DNA of 64,000 nucleotides from Hoeflea sp. BAL378 (GTDB lineage Bacteria > Pseudomonadota > Alphaproteobacteria > Rhizobiales > Rhizobiaceae), in contig NZ_JRJG01000002.1 of the NCBI RefSeq assembly GCF_000759435.1, forward strand, positions 1-64,000. Reading direction: 5' to 3'. Positions 41,458 through 48,931 of this stretch are shown in pieces. Positions within the stretch are counted from its first letter, which is position 1; each line of letters starts with the position of its first letter. The notes under the pieces were generated by a model. The model had not been told where the DNA came from. It did not search any database and was given only the letters and a program-made list of their open reading frames with translations. A program made the translations under genes and the position numbers.

Positions 41458-41720
41458 TGCACAGGCCCAACGGTCTCCGCCTCATTCTGTCGCTCGGCTC
41501 CGCTCTCGCTCGGCTGGCCGCGGTCGTGCCACTCGGGGCTCCGCTCCACAGCGCCGGCGAGAAGAAGCTCGAGCGCAAGTACGCCCGCCATACCCACAGG
41601 CCCAGGGGGCTGGGCTCGATCAAATACGGCGCCAAGCGCGCGCGCCCGCGCGGCGCGACCAGCACGCTCGCCAAGACCCGGCGGCTGCTTGCGAAGCAGC
41701 ACGCGGAGGGCCGGCTTTGA
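41458..41720 (+). CDS. Small very basic protein
   Basis: ATG 41458 lies about 15 bases after GAAAGGA. The 87-residue product is Arg/Lys-rich (KKLERKYARHTHRPRGLG, KRARPRGATSTLAKTRRL). It has a hydrophobic N-terminal segment (LRLILSLGSALARLAAVVPL) that could be a signal or anchor. Likely nucleic-acid or membrane binding. The longer frame from 41118 overlaps the HD gene and is not used. Confidence 0.45.
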
Positions 41721-41959
41721 GGATTGAGGACATCAGCAAGGCTGTGCCGTTTTCCGAGCGCCGCGCCGCGCTGAACACCATGCGGCGGCGCATCGTCGAG
41801 GAGCCGCTGCGCCTGGTGCTCGGCAAGGGCTCCGGAGAGATCGAGGTGGTGCTCTCCGACCAGGCCATGGCCCGCATCAAGCGCGAGGCAGCGAACCACC
41901 TTGGCGAGGCCATCACCGAGATCGACGCAAGCCTCGCCGCACTCGGCGTCGAGCTTTAA
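41717..41959 (+). CDS. Small phage protein
   Basis: The 80-residue product starts at a TTG that overlaps the previous stop (TTGA), with GGAGG seven bases upstream. Charged and helical, with RRAALNTMRRRIVEEPLRL and DQAMARIKREAANHLGEA. No known family. A later ATG (MRRRIVEEPL) is the alternative start. Confidence 0.5.
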   Translation: MRIEDISKAVPFSERRAALNTMRRRIVEEPLRLVLGKGSGEIEVVLSDQAMARIKREAANHLGEAITEIDASLAALGVEL

Positions 41960-41977
41960 CCCCGAAAGGAAATCCCC

Positions 41978-42328
41978 ATGCAGATCCGTGACGCCAGCAT
42001 CCTGATCGGTGCGCTCGAAGGCGGCGAACTGAACCAGTCCTTCTCCGCCGAGATGGCCAAGGTGCTCCAGGAGCTCCACACGCTTTCGACCGAGGACGTG
42101 AAGAAATCGCACAAGGGCGAGGTGAGCCTCACCATTTCGCTCGCCGCCGAAAACGGCACCGTGCAGATCTCGGCCGACATCAAGTCGAAGACGCCCAAGC
42201 GCCCGCGCGCCCGCACCTTCTACTGGATCACCGAACAGGGTGCGCTGTCGACCGAGCACCCCCAGCAGACCGACATGTTCTCCGGCCCGCGCGACACCAA
42301 GGCGCGGACGGCGGAGCCTGCCGTTTAA
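41978..42328 (+). CDS. Phage protein of unknown function
   Basis: The 116-residue product starts MQIRDASILIGALEGGELNQ, with an ATG preceded by GAAAGGA. Helical N-terminus (FSAEMAKVLQELHTLSTEDV), then two beta-strands (GEVSLTISLAAENGTVQI) and a short ARTFYWITEQG tail. It lies just before the DUF2303 gene, as similar small genes do in other prophages. Role unknown. Confidence 0.65.
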   Translation: MQIRDASILIGALEGGELNQSFSAEMAKVLQELHTLSTEDVKKSHKGEVSLTISLAAENGTVQISADIKSKTPKRPRARTFYWITEQGALSTEHPQQTDMFSGPRDTKARTAEPAV

Positions 42329-42352
42329 CCCCTCCCACTCCCGGAAAGGACC

Positions 42353-43306
42353 ATGACCATGGCCAAGACTGACATACCCATGCTCGAACCGGTCGCGATC
42401 GCCGACAGCATCGAGCAGATCGCCAAGCTGGCGCGCGAAGCCGCCGGCATCGACATCGTCACTCTCAACCTCGCGGTCAAGGGCTTGCCCGAGCGCGTGC
42501 CGATCGCCAGGCTGCACGGCGAGAGCCCGGAATTCGACAGCCTCAAGCAGCTGGCGGAGGAATGGCGGCTGTTCCCCGAGCGCAAGACCGGCACGGCGAT
42601 CGTCGACACGCTCACCTCCTTCATCGACCTCACCAGCCGCCACGCCACCGAAGACAGCGTGATCTTCGCCGGCACCGACTGGAAAGCGCCGTCGCTCACC
42701 GCCGTGATCGATTATCACTGCCTCAATTCCGGCGAAGGCTACGCCGGCAATCTCGGCCACCGCATCCACTACCCGTTTCCGCTGTCCGAACAGTGGAAGA
42801 TCTGGGTGGGGATGAACGGCAAGCCGATGGACCAGGGCGATTTCGCCGCCTTCATCGAGGACAACATTGCCGACCTCTCCTCGCCCGAGGCGCTGGAGGT
42901 GACCGATTACGAGGCCAAGTTCGCCACCACCATCGCCACGCCTTCGGCGCTGGTGACGCTGTCGCGCGGCCTTGCCGTGCATGTCTCTTCCAAGGCCAAA
43001 TCGGCCGTCACGCTGCAGTCCGGCGAGGGCGAGATCGTCTGGGACGAGGTGCACCAGGGCGCCGACGGCAACAGGCTCAAGGTGCCGGGCCTGTTCATGC
43101 TGCAGATTCCGCTGTTCCACATGGGCGAGACGCAGCGGGTGCCGGTGCGGCTGCGCTACCGCATGCGCGATGGCGCCGTCGTCTGGTTCTATCAGATCTG
43201 GCGGCCGGACGTGGCGGTGACCGAGAGGGTGACCGAGGACTTCGAGACCGCCGTCGAGAAGACCAGGCTGCCCGGCTACATCGGCAAGCCCGAAGCCACC
43301 CGCTGA
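42353..43306 (+). CDS. DUF2303 (YfdQ-like) protein
   Basis: The 317-residue product matches DUF2303 in length and layout: an N-terminal PVAIADSIEQIAKLAREA, a central HYPFPLSEQWKIWVGMNGKPM, an FAAFIEDNIADLSSPEA segment and a C-terminal FLMLQIPLFHMGE-like region with VRLRYRMRDG. Family members occur in many prophages near recombination and replication genes; the role is unknown. GGAAAGGA precedes the ATG. Confidence 0.82.
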   Translation: MTMAKTDIPMLEPVAIADSIEQIAKLAREAAGIDIVTLNLAVKGLPERVPIARLHGESPEFDSLKQLAEEWRLFPERKTGTAIVDTLTSFIDLTSRHATEDSVIFAGTDWKAPSLTAVIDYHCLNSGEGYAGNLGHRIHYPFPLSEQWKIWVGMNGKPMDQGDFAAFIEDNIADLSSPEALEVTDYEAKFATTIATPSALVTLSRGLAVHVSSKAKSAVTLQSGEGEIVWDEVHQGADGNRLKVPGLFMLQIPLFHMGETQRVPVRLRYRMRDGAVVWFYQIWRPDVAVTERVTEDFETAVEKTRLPGYIGKPEATR

Positions 43307-43374
43307 ACCGGCCCCTGCCCGGCGCGATCTCCCAAGCCGCGCCGGGCGACCCCTGATTTGAGAGGAAACTACCC

Positions 43375-43554
43375 ATGGACGACAAAGGCAGACTCCACAT
43401 CACTAACGCGGAAGGCAAAGAGACTTTCGTGGGCAATTCCTACGAGGAAACCGGCCTGCGCGAGCACGGCAACCGGCACGAGCGCCGCAAGGCGAAAGCC
43501 ATGCAGAAGGAGAACCTTCGTCTAGCAGCGCGAGGAGACCAATCGCGTGGATAA
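43375..43554 (+). CDS. Short phage protein (59 residues)
   Basis: ATG 43375, with GAGAGGAAA about nine bases upstream, opens a frame of 59 codons: MDDKGRLHITNAEGKETF, then a basic tail (HGNRHERRKAKAMQKE). Its stop lies eight bases inside the next gene. Similar small charged proteins are common in such operons. Unknown role. Confidence 0.5.
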   Translation: MDDKGRLHITNAEGKETFVGNSYEETGLREHGNRHERRKAKAMQKENLRLAARGDQSRG

Positions 43555-43786
43555 GTTTGCCGAGCAGGTCATCCTTTCGAAGACCCTGCCAGAGATCGCG
43601 AAAACCATCGAGAAGATGATTGCCGATGCCGGCCTGCCGCGACAGCCATGGAGCCTCTACACGTGGGGCGGGCAGCGCTGCCAATACATATCGAACACCG
43701 CTCGAGAAGATGCCCGCAAGGCCATGCGAGAGACCCTGGACAGATGGGACGAGCAACAAGACCCACCTCCGCACGAGTTCACTTGA
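43547..43786 (+). CDS. Small phage protein
   Basis: The 79-residue product starts at GTG 43547 with GAGGAG upstream. It begins MDKFAEQVILSKTLPEIAKTI and ends in an acidic Pro-rich tail. Contains a WSLYTWGGQRCQ stretch. No family recognised. It follows the 59-residue gene with an 8-nt overlap. Confidence 0.5.
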   Translation: MDKFAEQVILSKTLPEIAKTIEKMIADAGLPRQPWSLYTWGGQRCQYISNTAREDARKAMRETLDRWDEQQDPPPHEFT

Positions 43787-43801
43787 GACAGGAGATCCGA
43801 A

Positions 43802-43993
43802 ATGCCGATAAACAAACAGGACCCAGACCTCCCCTGCCCCAGCGCGTACCCGTGGAAGACGTGGCGCGCTGACAGTGGACGCGATGATCAGCGGAACATC
43901 ATCTGCGAGGACGTCGATTGCGTGATCGCCACCAACGTTCCCGAGGCCCAGGCACGCAACATCGTAACCAATCACAACGGCTACCCAGAATGA
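43802..43993 (+). CDS. Small phage protein
   Basis: The 63-residue product starts MPINKQDPDLPCPSAYPWKTW and has three Cys. Its end overlaps the sliding-clamp start codon by ATGA, so it is coupled to it. The stretch EDVDCVIATNVPEAQARNIV is typical of small phage proteins that carry a short alpha/beta unit. Unknown role. Confidence 0.5.
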   Translation: MPINKQDPDLPCPSAYPWKTWRADSGRDDQRNIICEDVDCVIATNVPEAQARNIVTNHNGYPE

Positions 43994-45135
43994 CCGCCCC
44001 CTTCACCCTCACCGCGCCGCGCGAGGCGCTGCTGGCTGCGGTACAGACGGCGTTCGGCGCCGTCGAGCGGCGCAACACGATTCCGGTGCTGGCCAACCTG
44101 CTGCTGGAGTCGTGCGAGACGGGCCTCACCGTGTCCGGCACCAATCTCGACGTGATGACCACGGTGGCGACCGGCCTCGGCTGCCAGCCGAAGGCGCATG
44201 CCGGCATCACCGTTCCGGCAGCGCTGACCCACGACATCCTGCGCAAGATCCCGCAGGGCTGCGAGGTGACGCTGGCCGAGGGCAAGAACGGCCAGATGAC
44301 GCTCACGGCCGGCCGCTCGCGCTTCCAGCTTTCCACCCTGCCCGCTGCCGACTGGCCGAAGCTCGAGGACAAGTCCGGCGCGCTCGAGACCCGGTTCTCC
44401 CTCACCGCCGCCCGCTTCGCCGCGATGCTGGCCGGCGTCGATTTCGCCATCTCCACCGAGGAGACGCGGTACTATCTCAACGGCGTCTACATGCACGAGC
44501 TGGGCGGCAGCCTGATCACGGTGGCGACCGACGGCCACCGCCTGGCGCGCGCCGTGCTGGCGGGCGTGGCGGATGCCGAGGGCATGCCCGGCGTGATCAT
44601 CCCCGCCAGGACCGTGGATCTCGTCTCCAAGGCGCTGGCGGCGGCGCCGAAGGACGCGGTGCTTGACATCGCGGTGAGCGAGAACCGGGTGACCTTCGAG
44701 ACCGGTGCGGTCCGCATCGCCTCCAAGCTGATCGACGGCACCTTTCCCGATTACCCAAGGGTCATCCCCGAGGGCGGCGCCAACCGCTGGCGCTTCGATG
44801 TGGCGGCGCTCGGCGAAGCCGTTGACCGCGTCTCCACCATCTCGTCCGAGCGCGGCCGCGCGGTGAAGATGGGCTGGGGCCGCGACACGCTCGACCTGAC
44901 GGTCGTCAACCCGGACGCCGGCGACGGCCGCGAGGACATGAGCGTCGAGGCCGAAGACGGCGAGGACGTGGAGATCGGCTTCAATGCCAAGTACCTGGCC
45001 CAGATGCTGGCCCACATGACCGGCCGCGCCACCGTGACCATGGCTGGCCCCGGCGCCCCCGCCCGCTTCGCGCCCGTGCACCAGGAGCACGAGGCGATCG
45101 AGATGACCTTTGTCCTGATGCCGATGAGGGTGTGA
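43990..45135 (+). CDS. dnaN: Phage-encoded DNA polymerase III beta subunit (sliding clamp)
   Basis: Starting at MTAPFTLTAPREALLAAV gives 381 residues. The three-domain clamp is recognisable: RRNTIPVLANLLLE (29-42), ATDGHRLARA (176-185, the DnaN signature) and a C-terminal FVLMPMRV that matches the usual VMPMRL end. It would encircle DNA and hold a polymerase. No phage DNA polymerase is seen in the window, so it probably recruits host Pol III or competes with the host clamp. Start overlaps the previous gene (ATGA). Confidence 0.88.
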   Translation: MTAPFTLTAPREALLAAVQTAFGAVERRNTIPVLANLLLESCETGLTVSGTNLDVMTTVATGLGCQPKAHAGITVPAALTHDILRKIPQGCEVTLAEGKNGQMTLTAGRSRFQLSTLPAADWPKLEDKSGALETRFSLTAARFAAMLAGVDFAISTEETRYYLNGVYMHELGGSLITVATDGHRLARAVLAGVADAEGMPGVIIPARTVDLVSKALAAAPKDAVLDIAVSENRVTFETGAVRIASKLIDGTFPDYPRVIPEGGANRWRFDVAALGEAVDRVSTISSERGRAVKMGWGRDTLDLTVVNPDAGDGREDMSVEAEDGEDVEIGFNAKYLAQMLAHMTGRATVTMAGPGAPARFAPVHQEHEAIEMTFVLMPMRV

Positions 45136-45137
45136 CC

Positions 45138-45497
45138 ATGACCCCGCTCTTGACACCGGCGAAGGCAGCGGCCTTTCTTTCGATATCGGTCGACACGCTC
45201 GCCGCGATCGTGGCGCGCGGAGATCTGCCCTACGTCGAGGTCGGCGCCGGCGACAGGCGGCCGCGCCGGCGGTTCGACCCGGCAGACCTTGAGGCCTATG
45301 TGGGAGAGCGCAAATGTCGATCTGGAAACGCCCGGGGCAAGACACATGGTCCTACGACTTCACGGTCCGGGGTCACAGATATTCAGGAAATACTGGCGCA
45401 ACGACGCGCCGCGAGGCGGAACGCACCGAAGCCCGGCTCAAGGACGAAGCCCGCACCGAAGCGCGGAAGCGCGCCGGACAGCCAGCGCAAGGCCTGA
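45138..45497 (+). CDS. Excisionase-like protein, helix-turn-helix 17 type
   Basis: The 119-residue product starts MTPLLTPAKAAAFLSISVDTL, a MerR/AlpA-type helix-turn-helix (residues 5-55) with a beta-wing ending in RFDPADLEAYV. The last 61 codons overlap the start of the integrase in another frame; they encode a basic tail (RRAARRNAPKPGSRTKPAPK). Expected to bind near the attachment site and steer the integrase to excision. GAGGG precedes the ATG. Confidence 0.75.
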   Translation: MTPLLTPAKAAAFLSISVDTLAAIVARGDLPYVEVGAGDRRPRRRFDPADLEAYVGERKCRSGNARGKTHGPTTSRSGVTDIQEILAQRRAARRNAPKPGSRTKPAPKRGSAPDSQRKA

Positions 45498-46408
45498 CGC
45501 TGGGCGCGGCCATCTCGCGCTACTGGCTCGAGGTGGGCGAGCACCACACGAACTCCGATTCCACCCTTTACGATCTCGCGTGGCTCGAGCGGCATTTCGG
45601 CAAGACCCGGCTACTGGCATCGGTGACTGACCAGGACGTGGCCGCCATGGTGGCCGCCCGTCGGGGCGACGGCATCTCGCCGGCCACGGTCAACCGCACC
45701 GCCACCGCCCGGCTGCGCGCCGTCATCACCCGCGCCCGCGACGTGTGGAAGGTGGAGGCGCCGCACATCACCTGGAAGAACCACATGCTGCGCGAGCGGC
45801 AGGAGGTGATGCGCGAGTTGTCCGCCGAAGAGGAGGCTGCTCTGTTTGCCCACCTCGCGCCCGGCTATGCCGAGCTCTGCCGCTTCTCGATGCTGTCGGG
45901 CTGTCGCTTGGCCGAATGCCTGGATCTCGAATGGCGGCTGATCGACTGGCATGGCGAGTATATCGTCATCACCGGCAAGGGCGAGAAGACCCGGCACGTC
46001 CCGCTGTCGTCGGCGCTGCGCGCCATGCTCTGGCCGCTGCCTCGCGCTCACGCGCGAGTCTTTACTCACCGGATCCGCCGCGGTTCGATCCACCACAAGC
46101 GCGGTGACATCGCCCCGGTGGAGGAGGAAGCGCTCAACAGCCACTTCGCGCGGGTGTGCAAGAAGGCCGGTGTGGTGAACTTCCGGTTTCACGATCTGCG
46201 CCACACCTTCGCCACCCGGTTCCTGCGCGCCACCGGCGATATGCGCGCCCTGCAGATCATCCTGGGCCACTCAAGCATCGAGACAACGATGCGCTACGCC
46301 CACGTCACAGCAGCCGATGCCAAGCGCCGGATGGATGCCATGGGCGCGGCCGAAATGCCCACGCGAAAGCCCACCGACGGCGAGGCCGGGCTGGCTAAAC
46401 ACAAATGA
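45314..46408 (+). CDS. int: Tyrosine-recombinase integrase
   Basis: The 364-residue product has a full catalytic set: Arg198 (SGCRLAE), Lys225 (GKGEKTRHVPLS), His293 and Arg296 (FHDLRHTF), His319 (LGHSS) and Tyr328 (TTMRYAH). An N-terminal arm-binding domain (1-55) and a core-binding SAM-like domain (60-160) precede. GGGAG lies seven bases before the ATG. It ends 29 bp from the tRNA-Pro fragment, the usual distance from an attachment site. Confidence 0.92.
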   Translation: MSIWKRPGQDTWSYDFTVRGHRYSGNTGATTRREAERTEARLKDEARTEARKRAGQPAQGLTLGAAISRYWLEVGEHHTNSDSTLYDLAWLERHFGKTRLLASVTDQDVAAMVAARRGDGISPATVNRTATARLRAVITRARDVWKVEAPHITWKNHMLRERQEVMRELSAEEEAALFAHLAPGYAELCRFSMLSGCRLAECLDLEWRLIDWHGEYIVITGKGEKTRHVPLSSALRAMLWPLPRAHARVFTHRIRRGSIHHKRGDIAPVEEEALNSHFARVCKKAGVVNFRFHDLRHTFATRFLRATGDMRALQIILGHSSIETTMRYAHVTAADAKRRMDAMGAAEMPTRKPTDGEAGLAKHK

Positions 46409-46842
46409 TTGTTGAGTAAATCGGATCAGGGGATACCGCCCCCCAGACAAGTGCGCTACCGGGCTGCGCTACGCTCCGACTGGGGAAGGCCTTAGAACAT
46501 CGGGATTTTGCGGGCAAGGGCAAAATGGCCGGAGCGGGATAAAAACCTAGGAAAGCGCGTTCCCCGCGCCTGCCGCCGTGACCCCTGCCCCGTCCGTCTC
46601 CGGTTGCGGCGCGGGACGCAGACGTCCGCGCCTGTCTCGGTTTCCACCGCATTTGCGATGAAAGCCTTGCACCCGTCCAGAAACATCGCAAAGCAGACAT
46701 ATGAGGCTATTTTAGCAACAAATTGTTTAGCCATAGAACCTAGTCTGAATCCGACATCTTCGGGGCCGCCGTGACGAGAGACTACACTGCAAGAATGGTC
46801 GTCATCAGCGGTAGCGACTGCAGCAGGAAAAGGTTTTCATCG
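46409..46842. other. Gap with attachment junction and upstream region of the tadG-like gene
   Basis: These 434 bases hold the truncated tRNA (46438-46478) and then no gene I can support. The part 46690-46740 is AT-rich and probably carries the promoter of the next gene. Short open frames here have no recognisable product. Confidence 0.5.
46438..46478 (-). pseudogene. Truncated tRNA-Pro(GGG), 5' part; right attachment site
   Basis: On the minus strand, reading from 46478, the sequence is CGGAGCGTAGCGCAGCCCGG, then TAGCGCACTTGTCTGGGGGGC. This equals the acceptor 5' strand, D arm and anticodon arm of a bacterial tRNA-Pro with anticodon GGG. The match stops in the 3' side of the anticodon stem at 46438 and no T-arm or acceptor 3' strand follows. 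The integrase gene ends 29 bp away, so this is the junction of phage and host DNA. Confidence 0.8.
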
Positions 46843-48501
46843 ATGGGCAGGCTCAATCACATCCTTACCGACACCTCAGGCAATTTCGGAATGGCTTTCG
46901 CCATTCTCGCGGTGCCGGCCATGCTCGCGGGCGGATTGGCCGTGGATTATGTCGGCTTGAGCGTGCAGAGGAGCGAACTGCAGAACGCGGCGGATGCCGC
47001 GGTGCTGGCGGTCGCCGGCGAAGGCAAGATCACCCAGGACAAAGCGCTTGCGATAGCGCAGCAGACCGTCGCCGGCAATTACGGCTTCAGCGCCGCCCAG
47101 GTCAGCGTCAGCATGACGAATGGCGTGGCGGCAGTCCAGGCCGGCATCGACGTGCCGCTCGTGTTCGGCGGCTTCATGGGCAGGAAGAGCATGCCGGTGA
47201 ACGTCGACGCGGAAGCGACCGTCGCCTACACCAAATACGAAATCGCGCTGGTGCTCGACACCACCGGCTCCATGGCGGGCGGCAAGCTGGTTTCGCTGCA
47301 GAACGCGGTGATCGGCCTTGTCACCGACATGGCGGCTCTGGGCCTCGAGAAAGAACAGTTGAAATTCGCGCTGGTGCCCTATGCCGGCTTCGTCAATGTC
47401 GGCGCCGACCACGGCCCCGAGATCAACGGCGCGGGAAAGGTGACGAAAGCGGCGGCGCGCTGGCTTGACCAGGATGCGGAAGCGCCGATCCCGCAATCGG
47501 ACCTGCCCCCGGGCTTCAGCCGCTTCGCCATGTTCAAGCATCTTGGCGTCAAGTGGCCGGGATGCGTCGAAACACGCGTGCCGAACGGAAAGAAGCACTA
47601 CGATGTCAGCGACATCGCGCCCGACGCGGCGGACAAGCAGTCGCTCTTCGTTCCCTTCTTCGCGCCCGACGAGCCGGACGACCCCTGGTCCTACCCGAAT
47701 TCCTACCTGCCGGATGCCGGGGTGCCCATCGCCGGCAAGGGCAAGGGCGCCAAATCCGGCGCTGACAACGGCGAGGACGCGTCGGATCCCTCGGTCCAAC
47801 GCCTCGAGCGCTACGGCAAAACCGGCACTTACAAGAAGCCGAAAAATGCCGAGGACGCCATGGCCCTGGTCATGAAGTGGAGCAAGCCCAAGCCCGATTT
47901 CTCGCCGTCCAAGTTCTATTCCAACAAATCCGACCCGAAAGGGCCCGGCTTCGGCTGCGAGATCGAGCCGGTGGTGCCGCTGACCACTGATTTCGCGACG
48001 GTCACGTCGACGGTGAAGAAGCTCAAGGCCAACGGCTCGACCAACATGCTCGAAGGGGTGATGTGGGGCTGGCGGGCGCTGTCGAGCCGCGAGCCGTTCT
48101 CCGATGGCGCCGATGAGAGCGACAGTTCGGTGGAGAAGATCATGATCTTCCTGACGGACGGGCAGAATTCCTTCGGCAACCTGAACAACGATCTGGGCTC
48201 GGGTTACACCAGCATGGGCTATCTGGTGGACGGGCGGCTGGACAACCTGACCTCGGCCTCCACCGGCCAGACCAACGACGCCCTCGACAGCAAGACGCTC
48301 TCCGCCTGCACCAACGCCAAGAAGGACGGCATCGAGATCTACACGATCCGGCTCGAGGAGCCCGATGTCAGCACCGGCACCCTGCTAGCGGAATGCGCCA
48401 CGACAAAGGCCCATTTCTTCGATGCGCCGTCGCGAACCCAGCTTGCGCCGATCTTCGAAACCATCAGGAAGGGTGTGGTGAAGCTGCGGCTGACATCCTG
48501 A
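46843..48501 (+). CDS. TadG-like protein with von Willebrand A domain
   Basis: Starting at MGRLNHILTDTSGNFGMAFA gives 552 residues. The N-terminus is the TadE/G-type membrane anchor (LAVPAMLAGGLAVDYV). Residues 133-320 and the C-terminal part form a vWA domain with the metal site DTTGSM (139-144) and a later FLTDGQNSFG. It belongs to the Flp pilus accessory proteins, but no other tad gene is near. GTG and ATG starts further upstream (46771, 46795) lack a ribosome binding site. Confidence 0.8.
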   Translation: MGRLNHILTDTSGNFGMAFAILAVPAMLAGGLAVDYVGLSVQRSELQNAADAAVLAVAGEGKITQDKALAIAQQTVAGNYGFSAAQVSVSMTNGVAAVQAGIDVPLVFGGFMGRKSMPVNVDAEATVAYTKYEIALVLDTTGSMAGGKLVSLQNAVIGLVTDMAALGLEKEQLKFALVPYAGFVNVGADHGPEINGAGKVTKAAARWLDQDAEAPIPQSDLPPGFSRFAMFKHLGVKWPGCVETRVPNGKKHYDVSDIAPDAADKQSLFVPFFAPDEPDDPWSYPNSYLPDAGVPIAGKGKGAKSGADNGEDASDPSVQRLERYGKTGTYKKPKNAEDAMALVMKWSKPKPDFSPSKFYSNKSDPKGPGFGCEIEPVVPLTTDFATVTSTVKKLKANGSTNMLEGVMWGWRALSSREPFSDGADESDSSVEKIMIFLTDGQNSFGNLNNDLGSGYTSMGYLVDGRLDNLTSASTGQTNDALDSKTLSACTNAKKDGIEIYTIRLEEPDVSTGTLLAECATTKAHFFDAPSRTQLAPIFETIRKGVVKLRLTS

Positions 48502-48549
48502 TCCTCGTCCAAGTGCCCTGCGCCTGCCATCACGTCAGCCTCGCCAAAA

Positions 48550-48576
48550 CGGCCCCGGGAAGATCTCCCGGGGCCG
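48550..48576. terminator. Bidirectional terminator
   Basis: CGGCCCCGGGA (48550-48560) and TCCCGGGGCCG (48566-48576) form a perfect 11-bp stem. TTTT follows on the minus strand and a weak T-run on the plus strand. It separates the convergent tadG-like and GNAT-side genes. Confidence 0.65.
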
Positions 48577-48649
48577 CTTGAAAAAACCGGACAGGCGCGC
48601 CGCGAACGGTGGCGTCAACCCTTGCGCCCGCCCGGCAAACCGCAGGTCG

Positions 48650-48919
48650 TTAGGCTTCCCCGGCGGTTTTCGAGTTCAGAAGGACGACATTGTCGCTCCG
48701 TTCCGAAAACGCGAGTTTCATTTTCAGTCTCAACAACGCGTCAAGGCTGGTTTCGTTTCCATTGGAAGGTTCCTCGCCCTCCCAGTCGAGCGCCGTCTGC
48801 AGCACCGCCATGTTGATGAGGTTGCTCAGATCGCCCAGCTTGAGACGATCCGCCTCCTCCCTGCAGGTCACAAGGGTACGAATGATCCACGCATAGGAGG
48901 TTGCGTCGGCTGAATGCAT
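48650..48919 (-). CDS. Small conserved-looking protein downstream of the GNAT gene
   Basis: The 89-residue product starts MHSADATSYAWIIRTLVTCREEADRLKL. It is helical (NLINMAVLQTALDWEGEE), soluble, and lies 12 bp after the acetyltransferase gene on the same strand, so the two are probably co-transcribed. No family recognised. Confidence 0.6.
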   Translation of the reverse strand: MHSADATSYAWIIRTLVTCREEADRLKLGDLSNLINMAVLQTALDWEGEEPSNGNETSLDALLRLKMKLAFSERSDNVVLLNSKTAGEA

Positions 48920-48931
48920 GATGGACGCCTT

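Larger units (their letters stand above)
494..46437. mobile_element. Temperate myovirus prophage (lambda-like head, Mu-like tail); left limit uncertain
   Basis: Nearly all genes from about 1014 to 46408 are phage genes: lysis, baseplate, tail, head, packaging, replication, methylation, immunity, excision and integration. The right limit is the point where a tRNA-Pro(GGG) gene breaks off at 46438, next to the integrase. The left limit is not defined, because no repeat of the tRNA segment and no tRNA 3' half is visible between 494 and 1000. No structural gene is visibly broken. The tail, head, lysis and integration modules all look complete, so the element may still be functional. Confidence 0.9.

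Noticed and set aside
41435-43120. 561-codon minus-strand frame opposite the right operon
   Set aside because: Covers five genes on the plus strand that have ribosome binding sites and coupled starts; the product has no domain.
46508-46774. Open frame of 88 codons between the tRNA fragment and the tadG-like gene
   Set aside because: Arg-rich product with no recognisable domain and no clear ribosome binding site; probably chance in GC-rich DNA.
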